64,000 nt of DNA from Hyperoodon ampullatus (GCA_949752795.1 OX457061.1:39464338-39528337), one strand, 5' to 3'. Counted from the stretch's first letter, positions 37,698 to 50,549 are shown. Notes: a model not told the origin generated them from the sequence alone. Numbers and translations: made by a program.

Positions 37698-40129
37698 GAA
37701 GAAATAGTATTTTTAAGCTATTTACAATCTTCCAACTATTCTAAATGGAGAAACTGTTCAAAGAAGCCATATGAATCGTCTATGCAATTGGAACAATGAC
37801 CAGCTAGGAGAAGAGTTAGAATCAAGCTACTTCCTAATAAGCAAAGAAAATTTTTGTCAGTCTAGGCCATGGTCAAATTAGTTTTTTATAAGTATTGTCA
37901 AATACAATTTTTTTCTATAGTATTCTTTATGATAAATCAGGCATAGTTCAAGGTGGGCCCTTCATCTATAAAATTTGAGGACTGGACTAGATATCTTTCA
38001 TGGCATTCTAACATATTCTATTATTGGTGCTATTAACAACAAAAAGAATAACAGGGCATTGCAGAGAATAACAGAAAGAGTTTCACTCATCACCCCTACT
38101 AATAAGCAATAATCATAATTACAATAATAAAAATTTATGCCTTTCTTGCAAGGAGTTGAATGTGTTTTGTACACATCAGCTCACTAGTGGCATTATTAGC
38201 CTGGTAACGTCACTGTGAGGAAGGATGCCACAGCTTCTCATCGCCACCAGCTAGGAAGGGAATAGGTATAGGTGCTTAGAGTTAACACCAGGTTCTCATT
38301 CCTCTGACGAGGTAACAGGTGTTCTTCACAAATGACACACTATCTCTCTGAATCAATCCTAGTTCTAAGGATAGAAACACAACAGCCTTTTTCATGCCAG
38401 CACTGGTCACATAATTTCATACATATACACACACAATTAAAAAATCCAATCTCTACTAAAATCACTTGAAAGAATAACTTTCTGATACAAACACCATAAA
38501 ATTAACACCTAGCTATAGAAAGAAAAATCATAAGACCATGAAAAATCCCACCCAGTAAGAGTTAATTCCGCTACATGCTGAAACCATAAACCTTACGTAC
38601 TGGACTACTTCATAAACCAGTCATTTGTGAACAATTACTTTAAACCATCATGCCATTCACTATCCTGAAAACTAGGCTAATGGAATGCTATATCTCCCCA
38701 AAGTCGGCTCACTGTAAACAGTCCATCCCTCCTTGCTGACTCCAAAAGCTGTATAAACATACTGCAACTAAATCCACCATAGCTCATAGAAATCCTTTCT
38801 TTAAGTAATCTACAAAATGCCAATCTAATACAAATACAAGAAAGAGAAGTTCTAAGACAACATTTTGTATTTACAGTATTCTGAACAGTGCTTAAACCTG
38901 CACTGGTTATATAAAAGGCACTCTCTCCCCCATGCCACCCCCGCCTCCAGGCTGACGGCATGCTTAGTTCTCTCATTTACACCACACTGCAATAACATAA
39001 AGAACGGTTTACTATTAATCCAGGTTTTACTACAAAGCAACCCGTTATTTCTCTGTCAAACACTGGCAAGAGTGCCAAGTGTCTGTCATCCAATTCAGGG
39101 GATTAAGTCTTCTTTTATAGTCTGATACTTGTACCAATTTATAAAAATACAGATATAGTTTCTTCGAGTTGGTCACAGTCTATATTTTGGCTTGGATTCA
39201 GGCAGCAGAGGCTGACTATGACAGCTGGCAGGAAACTGAGGGGAGAATACATCCTCCCCCTTTCAGTCACCACGTCTCAGTTGCCATAGTGATTAATCCT
39301 TAATCAAATGCTGTCTTTGTACAATTCTTTTCAGAAAACTTTAAGTAAACTTAAGTTGAAAACATGCAGTTGATTGAAAAAATGAGGTACCATATCACAC
39401 ACAGGTATAGCTAAGTCTTATGACATACTTCCATATATTAAAAGAATAAATTAACTCTAATGAAGTTCCTTCCAATGCTTAAAACACTTCTTTTTGGTCT
39501 AAGCTTAAACCTAAATCACACAGGTTTTCCCCCTTGTTATCAGACATCTTGCTTTTAAAATAAGCTGTCTTCAGAAATGGGTCTAAAATATCCAAGTACA
39601 ATTGAAGGCAAAGCAAGTTCTTATTTTACATAGTTTGTATTGCTAAATTTAAAAGGTATAATTAGAAATTTATTTTAGGAGAGACAGGTTTTAATTCAAG
39701 ACATTTATCAAATATGTTCAAATAAGTAGAAATTATTTTATAAAAGTATAAACTGTAAGAAACCAAAGGAAATATGGAAAAGATAGTATATTTTAGGACT
39801 TTTCTTAATATATGGGTGAATTCCATTTGATTCATAGCTTTTGTCATTCTGGTTACCAATAATTACATCAAAGGACTGAGAAACTCTGAAAGACCATAGT
39901 ACGTTATCTATAATTGCAGTGTACATTACTTCTCTTTTGTAAGTTTTCCATTTAGTATATTCCTTTGCAATTTAGTTAAAGGCTCTTACTTAGACTCAAT
40001 TACAGTATTCCTTGGAAAGTGAAATACTTGCATATTGTGGCCACTGTTAATCTTGTGTTGCCTTCATACAAATAAGTAGGACTTGTTTTGTTTTCTTAGG
40101 AATTGAGGCAACACATCTGCATCTGGCTG

Positions 40130-40190
40130 CAGACACATAGACACACACAGAGACCACACACAGGCATACACACACACAAACACACAAAAT
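40130..40190. repeat. (AC)n-rich microsatellite
   Basis: Interrupted acacac runs over about 60 bp. Confidence 0.85.
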
Positions 40191-41309
40191 CTTTTCAAAC
40201 ACAAAGGTCTCTAATAAAACTTTGGTGACAGACATGAAGCACTCAAAAGAATTCTCAGTAATCAAAAAGATTCTGGATGTGAGCCCCAGATGAAAGATAC
40301 TGTACTGTAGCTGGGAGGTCTAGGGATCTTTGGAGATTTCAGAAGAAGAGGGTTGTCAATATTTCTAACACTATGGCTGAGTCTTTCTGCCTTCATCTTG
40401 CTTCATTTACCTTCACCTTAGTTTATTCTCTTTTCTCCCCATAACGGTTTAAAAGTTTTCCCAAAACTGCAAATCCACTATTGCCAGCCACCACCACAGG
40501 GAGAACTGCAAAACCCCTCAGTGAGTGACATATATATCTCTAACCAAAGATGATGGTGTGGTTCAATGACTTACTCATTAAAGGTGTTGAAATAAATACT
40601 ATCGACCAGATATGATGAAATCAGTGATTGTGATCATTTTTTTTCCTTAGAAATTCTGTGAATGGCTTTGACATGTCATCAATATCTCATTTACGTAAAA
40701 TAATATTTTTTAATTTTAAAAGTCTTCAGAAATGCTTAATTTAACCATCTTTACAAATAGTTTTAGTAAAGAGAAACACATTACCATCATTCCATCTCAC
40801 TAATATTATTAAAGTAGTTTCTAGTTTCCAGAAGAATTATAATGAGAACCCAGAGTAATATGTATAGAGACGCAAAAGGACTAGTTTGATGGCAGAGTGC
40901 TCTCTCACTCATTTGAATGTCTGTCAGCAGCTATGGAGATATCATGAATTAGAAGTAGTCACAAACTAATGAATCTAAACAGAAAATAAATCTATCAGCT
41001 TTAAGGAGAAAAGTTACTAATAACTTCTACTCTAATACAGAATATCCTAAAATAAAATTAATATAAAGTATTGAGTGACTTTGTTTTCATAAACAAAAAC
41101 AACAGTCACATATAAAAATTTGAAAAATAATCTACCATAAACATTCTTGTTTTGTTTTTAAGGAAATTCAAAGCCCCAGATGGACTAGTACCACCCATTC
41201 TTTTACTTATAGTTAAATATAGCTGCATACAACTGTTTATAGATTATTTGTTCTTGTTGATCCTCACCCTCCAGGGGAGTTAGAGACCTGACATCAGTCT
41301 TATCCACTG

Positions 41310-41545
41310 GTTGTAATAACAATACTTATTTTTCATTGACTGGTTACTTTGTGTCAGGTAGTGTTCAGGGCATTTTACAGGTATTATTACCTCATTTGTT
41401 CTTCACAACCATCTGAGGTAAGAAGTATAATTACTTGTATTTTAAGCACAGGAAATCGAGGCACAGAGAAGGTAAGTAACTTGTTCATGGTCACACAGGA
41501 AGTATCAAGTAAAGCTACAATTCAAACTGACAGCCTGAACAGACT
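41310..41545 (-). mobile_element. MIR element
   Basis: The reverse MIR order is clear: ttattacctcatttgttctt, gcacaggaaatcgaggcaca, gagaaggtaagtaacttgtt, ggtcacacaggaag. Confidence 0.85.
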
Positions 41546-41802
41546 CCATGCCATAGGCTAGTTATAACAATCAAAAATTCCTTCTGTCTCTAGAATATTA
41601 GAGTTCAACAAACTGAAGATGAGTCTCATTATATGAGTTCTTTTATTTATTTATTTCTAGTTAAACTAAAAGGAGCAAAGAATGAGGTATGTCTCAGGGG
41701 TTGCAGTTTTATGTCAAAAATATAGTAGGTTTAGTTTTTGATGTTGGTGAAAAACTAAGAACAACAAAAATATGTATGATCACTAACTATTTTGAAAACT
41801 GA

Positions 41803-42008
41803 TTTTTTTTTTTTTTTGCGGTATGCGGGCCTCTCACTGTTGTGGCCTCTCCCGTTGCGGAGAACAGGCTCCGGACGCGCAGGCTCAGGGCCATGGCGCA
41901 CGGGCCCAGCCGCTCCGCGGCATGCGGGATCTTCCCGGACGGGGGCACGAACCCGTGTCCCCTGCATCGGCAGGCGGACTCTCAACCACTGCGCCACCAG
42001 GGAAGCCC
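41803..42008 (-). mobile_element. CHR SINE, inserted beside the CHR-1 element
   Basis: Reverse orientation, little diverged. Flanked by gaaaactgattttt on both sides, a duplication that also borders the neighbouring CHR-1 copy. Confidence 0.95.
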
Positions 42009-42022
42009 TGAAAACTGATTTT

Positions 42023-42422
42023 TTTAAAAATTTATTTATTCTATTTATTTTTGGCTGCGTTGGGTCTTCGTTGCTGCGTGCAGGCTTTCTCTGGTTGCAG
42101 TGAGCTGGGTTGGGGGGGCTAGTCTCCATTGCAGTGAGCGAGCTTTCTCTGGTTGCCGTGTGTGGGTTTCTCATTGCAGTGGCTTCTCTTGTTGAGGAGC
42201 ACGGGCTCTGGGCACGCAGGCTTCAGTAGTTGTGGCATACGGGTTCTAGAGCACAGGCTCAGTAGTTGTGGCACACGGGCTTAGTTGCTCCCTGGCATGT
42301 GGGATCTTCCCAGACCAGGGCTCGAACGCATATCCCCTGCATTGGAAGGTGGATTCTTTTTTTTTTTTTTTTTTTTTTTTTGGAAGGTGGATTCTTAACC
42401 ACTGTGCCACCAGGGAAGCCCT
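42023..42422 (-). mobile_element. CHR-1-type SINE, long form, containing a poly(A)-only insertion
   Basis: Reverse orientation: ttgggtcttcgttgctgcgt to ccaccagggaagccc. Interrupted at 42359-42380 by T(22) with a 16-bp duplication. Outer duplication gaaaactgatttt / gaaaactcggatttt. Confidence 0.92.
42343..42396 (-). mobile_element. Poly(A)-only insertion with target duplication
   Basis: Two exact copies of tggaaggtggattctt (42343-42358, 42381-42396) flank a pure run of 22 T. On the minus strand this is a poly(A) tail with no body, as expected when reverse transcription aborts right after the tail. Strand slippage is a less likely alternative. Confidence 0.75.
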
Positions 42423-42445
42423 GAAAACTCGGATTTTCATATACC

Positions 42446-42668
42446 AAGACTTTTCTTTTTATTTATTCAACTTTTTATTGGAGTATAGTTGACTCATAAT
42501 GCTGTGTTAGTTTTAGGTGTACAGCAAAGTGAATCAGTTATACATATACATATATTCACTCTTTTAGATTCTTATCCCATATAGGTCATTACAGAGTATT
42601 GAGTAGAGTCCCCTGTGCTATACAGTAGGTCCTTATTAGCTATCTATTTTATATATAGTAGTGTGTAT
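42446..42668 (-). mobile_element. 5'-truncated LINE-1 3' end
   Basis: It reads ttattggagtatagttgact, tgtacagcaaagtgaatcag, ctgtgctatacagtaggtcc in reverse orientation. Flanks ccaagacttttctt / ccaagacctttctt are a likely target duplication. Confidence 0.88.
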
Positions 42669-44072
42669 CCAAGACCTTTCTTTTTTGATGGTAAGTTTAT
42701 AATACCATCCCTAAGTGATTGTTGCTTATAGGTAATACATTTCAGCTTTCAAGATGCTAAAGTACAACTATATTATTAACCTGATGTATTAAATGATATA
42801 GGTCAAATCTGAGGGACTGAATCTTATTCTGTCAGAATTTTACTGTATCAAGTATTGATTTAAAGAAGTTAGCCACTGAAATAAGTATGTTTATATGGAC
42901 TGTTCTATAATGCCTGCTAGCATTGGTGGCATGGGACTGGACTTCCTGCTTAATGGCTTTAAAACTTCCCTGAGTATTTTATACCCACTGTGACTTAGTC
43001 ATTAAACACTAGATTTCTTCATATTCCCTGAAAAAGGTCTACTAAATTGGTCTATGTGTGACTGGGGAGATATATGGCCTCAAAGGACATATCAGAAACT
43101 CCAGGGGCTGGGTATTCCAATTTGTTTCCTGGTAAGAAATGCCCCTCACTCTGAAAATTACTGTGAAAAGACAAGGTTTCTGATGAGACTGCTGTTCATC
43201 TCAAGAATGCTGGGGCTGAAAAAGGTTGAAAACTACTGGTATTGCTAATGTAAGGATAAAGGGAATCCCTTCGCACACACCCCCCCCCCCAACTAAAGGC
43301 AAAATATATTTCCAGCATTTTCATCTTTACAATTTTCCTAACGAAGGTTCCAAAGGTACTTTTTATTGCTTCTATATCTAGGGGTTGCTTCTTGGGTCGG
43401 TTTTGGGAGGTATTACATGGCTGTAAATTTCTTCTCAGAAATATTTAAATAAGCTAGTGACCAATATCCAGTTAAATTATTGCATTAACATCTACTACAG
43501 AGTTTGCCAAATTTTCTGACCTTTCACATTAAAATCTGTTTGGAAAAGAGCATGGTTTAAAAAAAAGGCATGGTTTAAAAAGAAAGAAAAACCTAATAAA
43601 AAATTAGCTGTTTAAAAGATTCTGATACGCTCTTCATTTTAATACAGTAAATTTCTGGCAAACCCAGCACATTTCTGCCTACCTTTTTCATATAGCTCCT
43701 ACAAGGTAGTCAAACTGTAGAAATGCTATCTACAGCATTGGCTGAGATATGGTATACTCCAAGATCAAATAAGAATATAAAAAAGTGGCATACTTGGGTC
43801 ATGAAACTGCTTTCATGAGTTGCATTTTGGAACTGGGCCTTTGGATTACACTGAAAAATGCTAAAAGCACAGCCTTTCAAAGCTCAATATTACATTTACT
43901 CTAAGGATATTATAAGACAACTGACAGTTAACTAGATCATTCAGTGGTCTCCATTTAAAATGCCAGGTGACAAATTTCTTTCAAATTAAACGCTAGGAAA
44001 AGCTTTGCTCCTCCTTAGAAGAGCTGTTTTTTTGTTTTTTGTTTTTCTTTTTCCTTAAGGACAATCATTTAG

Positions 44073-44264
44073 CTCAGTGTTTCTCAGCAGGGGGTTATGG
44101 CATTTTGGGCAGAACAATTCTCGGCATGTGGGATGCTCCCCCCACCCCCCAGGACAGCCATTTAGTATCCCTGGCCTCCAGACATTAATGCCAGTCAGGC
44201 ACTTAGTCATCGTGACCACCCAAACTGCCCAACATTTCCAAATGTACTAGTTGAGAAAACACTA
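44073..44264. mobile_element. hAT-type MITE
   Basis: About 190 bp with imperfect terminal inverted repeats, cagtgtttctca at the left and tgagaaaacacta at the right. The body resembles an old MER-type nonautonomous hAT family (ggacagccatttagtatccc, ggcctccagacattaatgcc). Confidence 0.65.
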
Positions 44265-44518
44265 AATACATTGTTCACTTCCTTTGTTTTGTCTACCAGG
44301 AAACTCAATCAAATTTCTCATTAAAAAAATATATCTGGGAGAGTATAGTATATCCTATATACCTGCATTCTAACTTTCTACCAGTCTTGAACTTCCGTCT
44401 TAATTTATATTTTCCTTGGTCATGAACTTAATTTTGTATTCTGATTTTATTAAGACAATCCAAAATCTTTGTCAAACCAGATGAGGTACAAATAAATGAA
44501 GATAGCTTTGATCTTGGG

Positions 44519-45179
44519 TGGCCTAGGCCTGCAGCGGCTTGAAGCGGGGTTTCGGTTCCTGGCCAGTGACTGAGGTTGGGTCGTGCTGGTGAGAGCACCG
44601 AATCCTAGCCACTAGACCAGTGGTCAGTGACAAGGCTCTGGCTGTACGGCTTTGCAGAAAAAGAATTCCCACAAAGACGGAAAGTAGTGAAACAAGTAAA
44701 GTATTTATTAGGCGAGAAAAAGAGTATGTGTGGATAGACACATGGGTGGACTCAGAGAAAGAGTAGCACCCTCGAGGCAGTTTGAATCACTTTTATGGGG
44801 CATTTCTTCGGGTTTCCTTTGGCCAGTCATTTTGATTTGCCTGGTTCAAAGTCCATATTTGGTATAGCTCAGGATTTTTCCATGTGTGCGTATGCATCTC
44901 TTAGCCAAGATGAATTCTACGGAAGAGGCCTTTGGGTAGGTTTGGACACTTGGCATCATTCCCCTTTTGACCTCCCAGGAGCCTTTCTGCTCATGTGTAG
45001 TCTGGGAGGTCTCCTGACTTCAAGAATGAGGAATAAGTGGTCTCTTATCTTCCCTCTGGGCAGGGTCCAGCCTCCTCTCTCAATTGTCCTGTTATTCCCA
45101 TCTCAGAGTACCGGTCCACAAGGAACGAACACAAACCGTTTGCCCTGGGGGCCCATCTATCTCCTGTCTCAGCTTGACA
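44519..45179 (-). mobile_element. Solo endogenous-retrovirus LTR
   Basis: About 660 bp, reverse orientation. It starts TGTCAAGCTGAGACAGG at 45179 and has an AATAAA poly(A) signal at 44709-44704. The final ~130 bp hold a tRNA-Glu-like segment. No internal retroviral genes are present. A 7-bp match agatagc lies outside both ends but not directly at the TG/CA positions, so the exact edges are uncertain. Resembles an artiodactyl ERV LTR by memory. Open frames in it are accidental. Confidence 0.65.
44556..44627 (-). other. tRNA-Glu(CTC)-like sequence inside the LTR
   Basis: The minus strand reads TGGTCTAGTGGCTAGGATTC then GGTGCTCTCACC, matching the D arm and anticodon arm of tRNA-Glu with anticodon CTC at 44593-44591. 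The 3' part (T arm, B box) is degraded and the acceptor stem does not pair well, so it is not a working tRNA gene. Confidence 0.7.
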
Positions 45180-45900
45180 GTTCAGATAGCATCCCCCCAC
45201 CCTCCATTCCCAAAAGTAGCACTAACTTGAAACAAAGTGTCATTGTTATATACAATACCAATTTTTCACTTCTACACATAAAGTGGTAGAAAAACTACTC
45301 CTCAGACACCTAGCTCTAAGGAATTAAGAAAGAATAATAAGCCAAAGAGAAGAAAATATTTTTTAAAACTTTTGACAAGTGTAAATAAAATATCACTTTT
45401 CTATAAGCCTTATTTCTATATATATAACAGCAAATTTAAATGAGAAGAGCCCATAGGAAGTATTTATTACTTTTAACATTATAAAAATCCTTTTGTTAAA
45501 AATATAAACTCTATATGAAGTTAGTTTTTGTGTGTGACTTCATTTTAGATGAAAATTATGGAGGTAAATCTAATGATACATTTTCCTTTTTCCATATGAG
45601 AAGTATTTTTGGTTCTGATTTAAGTGATTCCCTCAGATTCCTCATTTTTGCAGACTTTCACTGTGGGAAACTATTAAGCAACTCAACATTATTAGGCATT
45701 TAGATACAGATTTGTCTTTTAATATAAAACATCTTTAGTGAATATAGTGCCCCAAATGGTATTCTGTTTTTTACACTTATTTGTAAGTCATTTATAGTCT
45801 TGTTGGTACTTTTGAGGGAGTACTTACACAAGATCCTATTGAGGAACTTCAGTGAAAATGAGGTAAAAACTAGAGATACATTATCCTATGTTCTACTTAC

Positions 45901-46055
45901 CTTAGAAGTACAAACAGCTATGTTAGCAGGAAGCTGGGAAAACTGCTTCAATTCAAATACATCACGTGCTGCCCATCGGCTCATGTGATTTTCAGCTTTG
46001 CTTGATCCAATCACATTCTGGTTTGAGTGAATGTAAGCCACTTCCTGAACACCAC
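45901..46055 (-). CDS. ERCC6L2: ERCC6L2 exon (155 nt)
   Basis: Two bases complete the Gly codon split by the previous intron. Then follow 51 codons starting [20 protein letters not shown] and ending [11 protein letters not shown]. The acceptor is cctcttag at 46056-46063; the donor AAG/gtaagtag at 45900-45893 is close to consensus. This block ([20 protein letters not shown]) is nearly identical to human as I recall it, so it is under stronger constraint than the acidic exon before it. It belongs to the C-terminal part found only in the long isoform. Confidence 0.96.
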
Positions 46056-47767
46056 CTAAGAGGTAATTGATGTTTATTAAGTGATGTCTCATGATGAAGC
46101 AATATGGTTCAAGGTATACTTTAAAAATTATCGGCAACACATTAAAAACAGGTTATGCTTATTTTATTTTTAATCCTCAAGAAAAACATTGTTTGTATGT
46201 CAATATCACAATATTCTTTTTTAAAACAATTGAAAAGAGAGAGAGTTAAAATATATTGGTCTAGGTTAACTTAGAAATGACTTTTCCCTCTCATCAATAT
46301 AAGAACTTCTGAATCAGGTAACAATTTTTAGATTTAAGCCTGAAATGAGGGCTTTGGCTAAGAGGAAAGTCATAGTGGAAGGTTGTCTCTATGAATTTGT
46401 TGTCTCTGTTGATGTAAAAAAAAAAGTTTACTAATTTAAACGCCGTGCTAACCTCACCTGTTCCTTTAAACATGTATTTGATTACAGTGACGAAATAGGA
46501 ACATGGGGTTTATGACCAGGGAGTTTCGTTTGGTTGGCTTTGTTCAGTTTTACTGTTTGTATACTGTCTTTTTTGTACATATGCCCAGATTTGGAGGTTT
46601 TTAGGAAATGAAAAAAATTAACTTACACCTTTTATCTGAAAGAAGTTTAAAAAATGGCTACTTTTTTTATTGCTTTGCTTCTGGGCACCTATAATTTACT
46701 TTTAAATTGTGGTCATAAAAAAGAAGGCTCAAATTGAGGTCTATAAAAGCTCCCTCAAACAGCTCTGGCAATGAACCTCAATTATGACCTTCAACACTTG
46801 TGCTGTTTTAGTCCTGAACCTTTCTCAACCAGAACTGCCAATCATGAGAAAACAAGATGTTGTTAAATAAGCTGAGTAAAAGAGTAACCAAGATAATATT
46901 CGCCTTAAATTTCAAAATATCAGTAGTAAGTATACCAACAGTTTAAAACCTTCAAAAGGATTCTGGTAGAAAATTTACTCAGATTTTCCTTAATTTTGAT
47001 GACACATTTTATGCATTATTCAAAATAGAATGAGTTCCACACAAACTATTGACACCTTCTATACAGTAAAAAACCAAAACCAAAAACAAAACTTAGCTGC
47101 TCTTTTTAAAAAGTTTATGCAATAATTCCTCAAACCTAAAATCTAATTGTAGCACAGAAACCAAAGGATAGTCCAGTACCGGTATCCCTTAGTTCTTGAA
47201 CGTTTGCTTTACACCACTTAGCTTTTCCAAAAGACCTACGTCAGTACCTGTTTTCACTCTAACAGAAAGAAATCCAGAGAATTTTCGCTTTTGTGAAAAA
47301 GGGCGAAAAGTGAAGTGTTGCAGTGTTTGCTTTGCAGCAAGCCCTTATAGAGGCAGCACACAGCCCAGCAGCAAGCCTGGCACCACCAAGCTCCTTCCCC
47401 AGGAATGACACTCAGCATCTCAGCACCAAGCCATCATAGTTTTGGACTGTGTCTGTGAGCATCTGTGCTTTATCTGGATTTATTCTGTGCAACCATTAAC
47501 AAGATGTGTCCTAAGGTAATTGCTTCTTTGCTTTACACCATTTCAGCTTACAAAGTTACATAGGAAGGCCCTACTTTAGGAGAGCAGGGTAAACCTGTAC
47601 TTAATTACAAGGGTATCAAAATATATATCATAATGAACTTTTAAATGACACTACTAAATAACCACAAAAGAAAGCTTATCAAAATATAAGCTTGCTTACA
47701 TATCAGATTCTTTCATGTAGTTTTTTTGGGAATGAGTGAGACACTTTTGAAAGCAATGCTAACTCTT

Positions 47768-47983
47768 TTTTTTTTTTTTTTTTTTTTTTTTGTGGTACGC
47801 GGGCCTCTCACTGTTGTGGCCTCTCCCATTGCGGAGCACAGGCTCCGGACGCGCAGGCTCAGCGGCCATGGCTCACGGGCCCAGCCGCTCCGCGGCATGT
47901 GGGATCTTCCCAGACCGGGGCACGAACCCGCTTCCCCTGCATCGGCAGGCGGACTCTCAACCACTGCGCCACCAGGGAAGCCC
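47768..47983 (-). mobile_element. CHR SINE (left member of inverted pair)
   Basis: Long T-run (tail of about 27), then ggcctctcactgttgtggcc to ccaccagggaagccc. Target duplication aatgctaactctt on both sides. Very little diverged. Confidence 0.95.
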
Positions 47984-48011
47984 AATGCTAACTCTTAAAA
48001 ACTACTAATCA

Positions 48012-48230
48012 GGGCTTTCCCTGATGGTGCAGTGGTTGAGAGTCTGCCTGCTGATGCAGGGGATGCAGGTTTGTGCCCCAGTCCGGGAAGATCCCACATG
48101 CTGCAGAGTGGCTGGGCCCATGAGCCATGGCCGCTGAGCCTGCGCGTCCAGAGCCTGTGCTCCGCAACGGAAGAGGCCACGACAGTGAGAGGACCGCGCA
48201 CCATACACCCCCCCACAAAAAAAAAAAACA
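48012..48230 (+). mobile_element. CHR SINE, older copy (right member of inverted pair)
   Basis: Starts agggctttccctgatggtgc; more diverged than its neighbour (several CpG losses). A-rich tail. Target duplication aaaaactactaatcag on both sides. Confidence 0.95.
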
Positions 48231-49464
48231 AAAACTACTAATCAGATTCTCAGCAGATGGTGGTAAGGGGAAGCAGTTTTTCAATCTCTCTAAATCCCCA
48301 CATGAGAACATGAGAACAACTAGACTGCAAAACCAAAAGCAAAGGACAACACTTACAACAAAATTAGATGACAAGATACTCCTATTAGCCCTAAAATACA
48401 AGAGGGAGGGTATAACCCACTAATAGCTACACACTCTGCATGGCATCAGGGTCTGTGTGAAGGAAGAAGGAAGTGACAGGGTGGCATCTGATGGATCGGA
48501 GAACAGGAGACCCTAGCACAGTGGGTTATTTGGAGATCAGCAGCTGGATCTGGGAAGGTTCTGCATTCTCTAAAGCTGAGTACAGCGTACAGGGGGCTGT
48601 GGTAAGAAGGCCTGAGGGGCTGGGGCAAGCTAGCCCTAAGGAACTCCCCAAACTAACCCACCAGGGCTCCCAGACCAGGGCCATACAATGAGGAAAAACT
48701 GCTGGGATGGAGTCAAAATGAGCAGAATAGGAAGAACAGGGATGAGGGAAAGAGATGGTCTAGAGCAAAGCAGGGTAAACAGAAACAGGAAATCCTATCA
48801 TAGTTTTGAACACTATAGAAAAATAACAAATATGAATCTCTGTGAAATTAGAAAAGATTTTTTAAACTCTGCCTCATTTAAAAAAATTCAGGGAAAAGAA
48901 TTTCTATAAAAATGAGTAACAGGGTCAAATCTCATAAAAATTATAAGAGTAAAGAGAATAAGCAGCAGAATAATATCCCTACAATGAAAATATGCCAGAA
49001 AGATATGCTTACAAAACAACAAAATTGTAATTGATTTCAAAATTAGGTAAAACACCTTAAGAAAATGGTAAAATATAGGAACCAACAATATAAATCAGAA
49101 TTAGAATAACTCAGAAATGAGTGGCAGAACTCAGAAAGACAAAGAAATTTTAAAAAAAATTCAGAAATGGAGACTAAATTAGAAGGAACATAAGAGAGAA
49201 TAAACACAATAGATATTGATTTAAGAGGAATAGAAGGACATTTTTAAAAAGCAAAAGAAATGAAAAATAAATAAAATAGGATTTGGGAGAATGTGACAAA
49301 TACTGAAGACAGGCAAAGAAGACTGAACATTTGAATAACAGAAATTCCTGAAGAGGAAAGTCAAAGTAAAGGAATAGAACAAGTAACTAAAAATACTAGT
49401 ACAAATAAGCTTTCCTTAAATAAAAACTGAGTTGAAACTACACTATGAGAATATTGATCCAGAC

Positions 49465-49807
49465 TACTATGGACTGAATATTTGTGTCCCCTCAAAACTC
49501 ATATGTTGAAGCCCTAATCCCCAATGTGATGGTGTTTGGAGGTTAGGCCTTTGGGAGACAATTAGGTCTTGAGGGTGGAGCCCTAATGAATGAGATTAGT
49601 GCCCTTATAATAAAAGACATGAGAGAGATGATTTCTCTCTCGACCATGTAAAGACAGCAAGAAGGCAGTGATCTGCAAACCAGGAAGAGGGCCCTAATCA
49701 AGAACCCTTCCCCATCTTGGACTTCCAGCCTCCCAAACTGTGAGAAATAAATGTTGTTTAAGCCACCCAGTCTATGGTAACTTGTTACAGCAGCCTGAGC
49801 TAAGACA
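49465..49807 (+). mobile_element. MaLR LTR (MST type)
   Basis: Order tatggactgaatatttgtgt, catatgttgaagccctaatc, gatggtgtttggaggttagg, cttggacttccagcctccca, gagaaataaatgttgtttaa, cagcctgagctaagaca is that of an MSTA/B LTR. Confidence 0.88.
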
Positions 49808-50549
49808 AACACCAAAATATAATCTAGTAAAATTACTAGAAAATAAGGAAAAGAAAAAACATACTTTGGGAATCTAAGAAAAAAAAAAAAAGAACACATA
49901 GCACAATACTTCATGCCAGAAGAAAATGAAGCTACATATTTAAAATACTTAAGAAAAGAAAGTGTAAGCCAAGAATTTTATATCCAGAAAAAATGACTTT
50001 TAAGTATAAAGGGCACAAACTTCTATGAACAAGTATCTCAGGGAATATTACTCTCATGAGTACTTCCCGGGATCTACTAGAAATAAGGGATCTACTAGAA
50101 AATAAACTTCAGACAACCAAAATGACTAGAGAGACATTGACATAAGAGACATTGACTAATGAGAAGCATTAAATTTATAGTTACCTGCAAACCAAGAATA
50201 AATGAAGTCTAAGAGAAGAGAGTATAATGCAATATTCATGTGTGTTGACAATGAAGACATAATATATCCATTTTAAAAATGGGCAAAAATGGGAGAGTAT
50301 ATACAAAAAAAAAAACCACCCCAAAACCTTAATGTTTCTAGGAATTATAATAATCTTTTTCTTATTTGACTTTTGTGTAACATGGATAAAACATGAGTAA
50401 TTATAGATTATAATTAAATCATTCCCTATATGCCAAAGAACCGGTATTATCAGCATAGAAGTGGTATGTAAATATGATAGAGGTTAAACCCTATACCCCC
50501 AAAGTAAGTACAAATATGGAAGTATCAATATGAATTCATGAAATATTTT

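Larger units (their letters stand above)
23572..45900 (-). other. ERCC6L2 long intron (22.3 kb)
   Basis: GT-AG intron, AT-rich. It holds a 240-bp purine tract (25195-25440), L2/MIR fragments, truncated LINE-1 tails (28466-28983, 42446-42668), CHR SINEs (33234, 33513, 37485, 41803, 42023), a probable DNA-transposon remnant (32270-33130), a hAT-type MITE (44073-44264) and an LTR (44519-45179). About 26100-28460, 38000-39950 and 45200-45850 show nothing I can name. Confidence 0.9.

Noticed and set aside
44795..45289. 164-codon open frame
   Set aside because: It lies antisense inside an LTR, has no homology I recognise and is probably chance.
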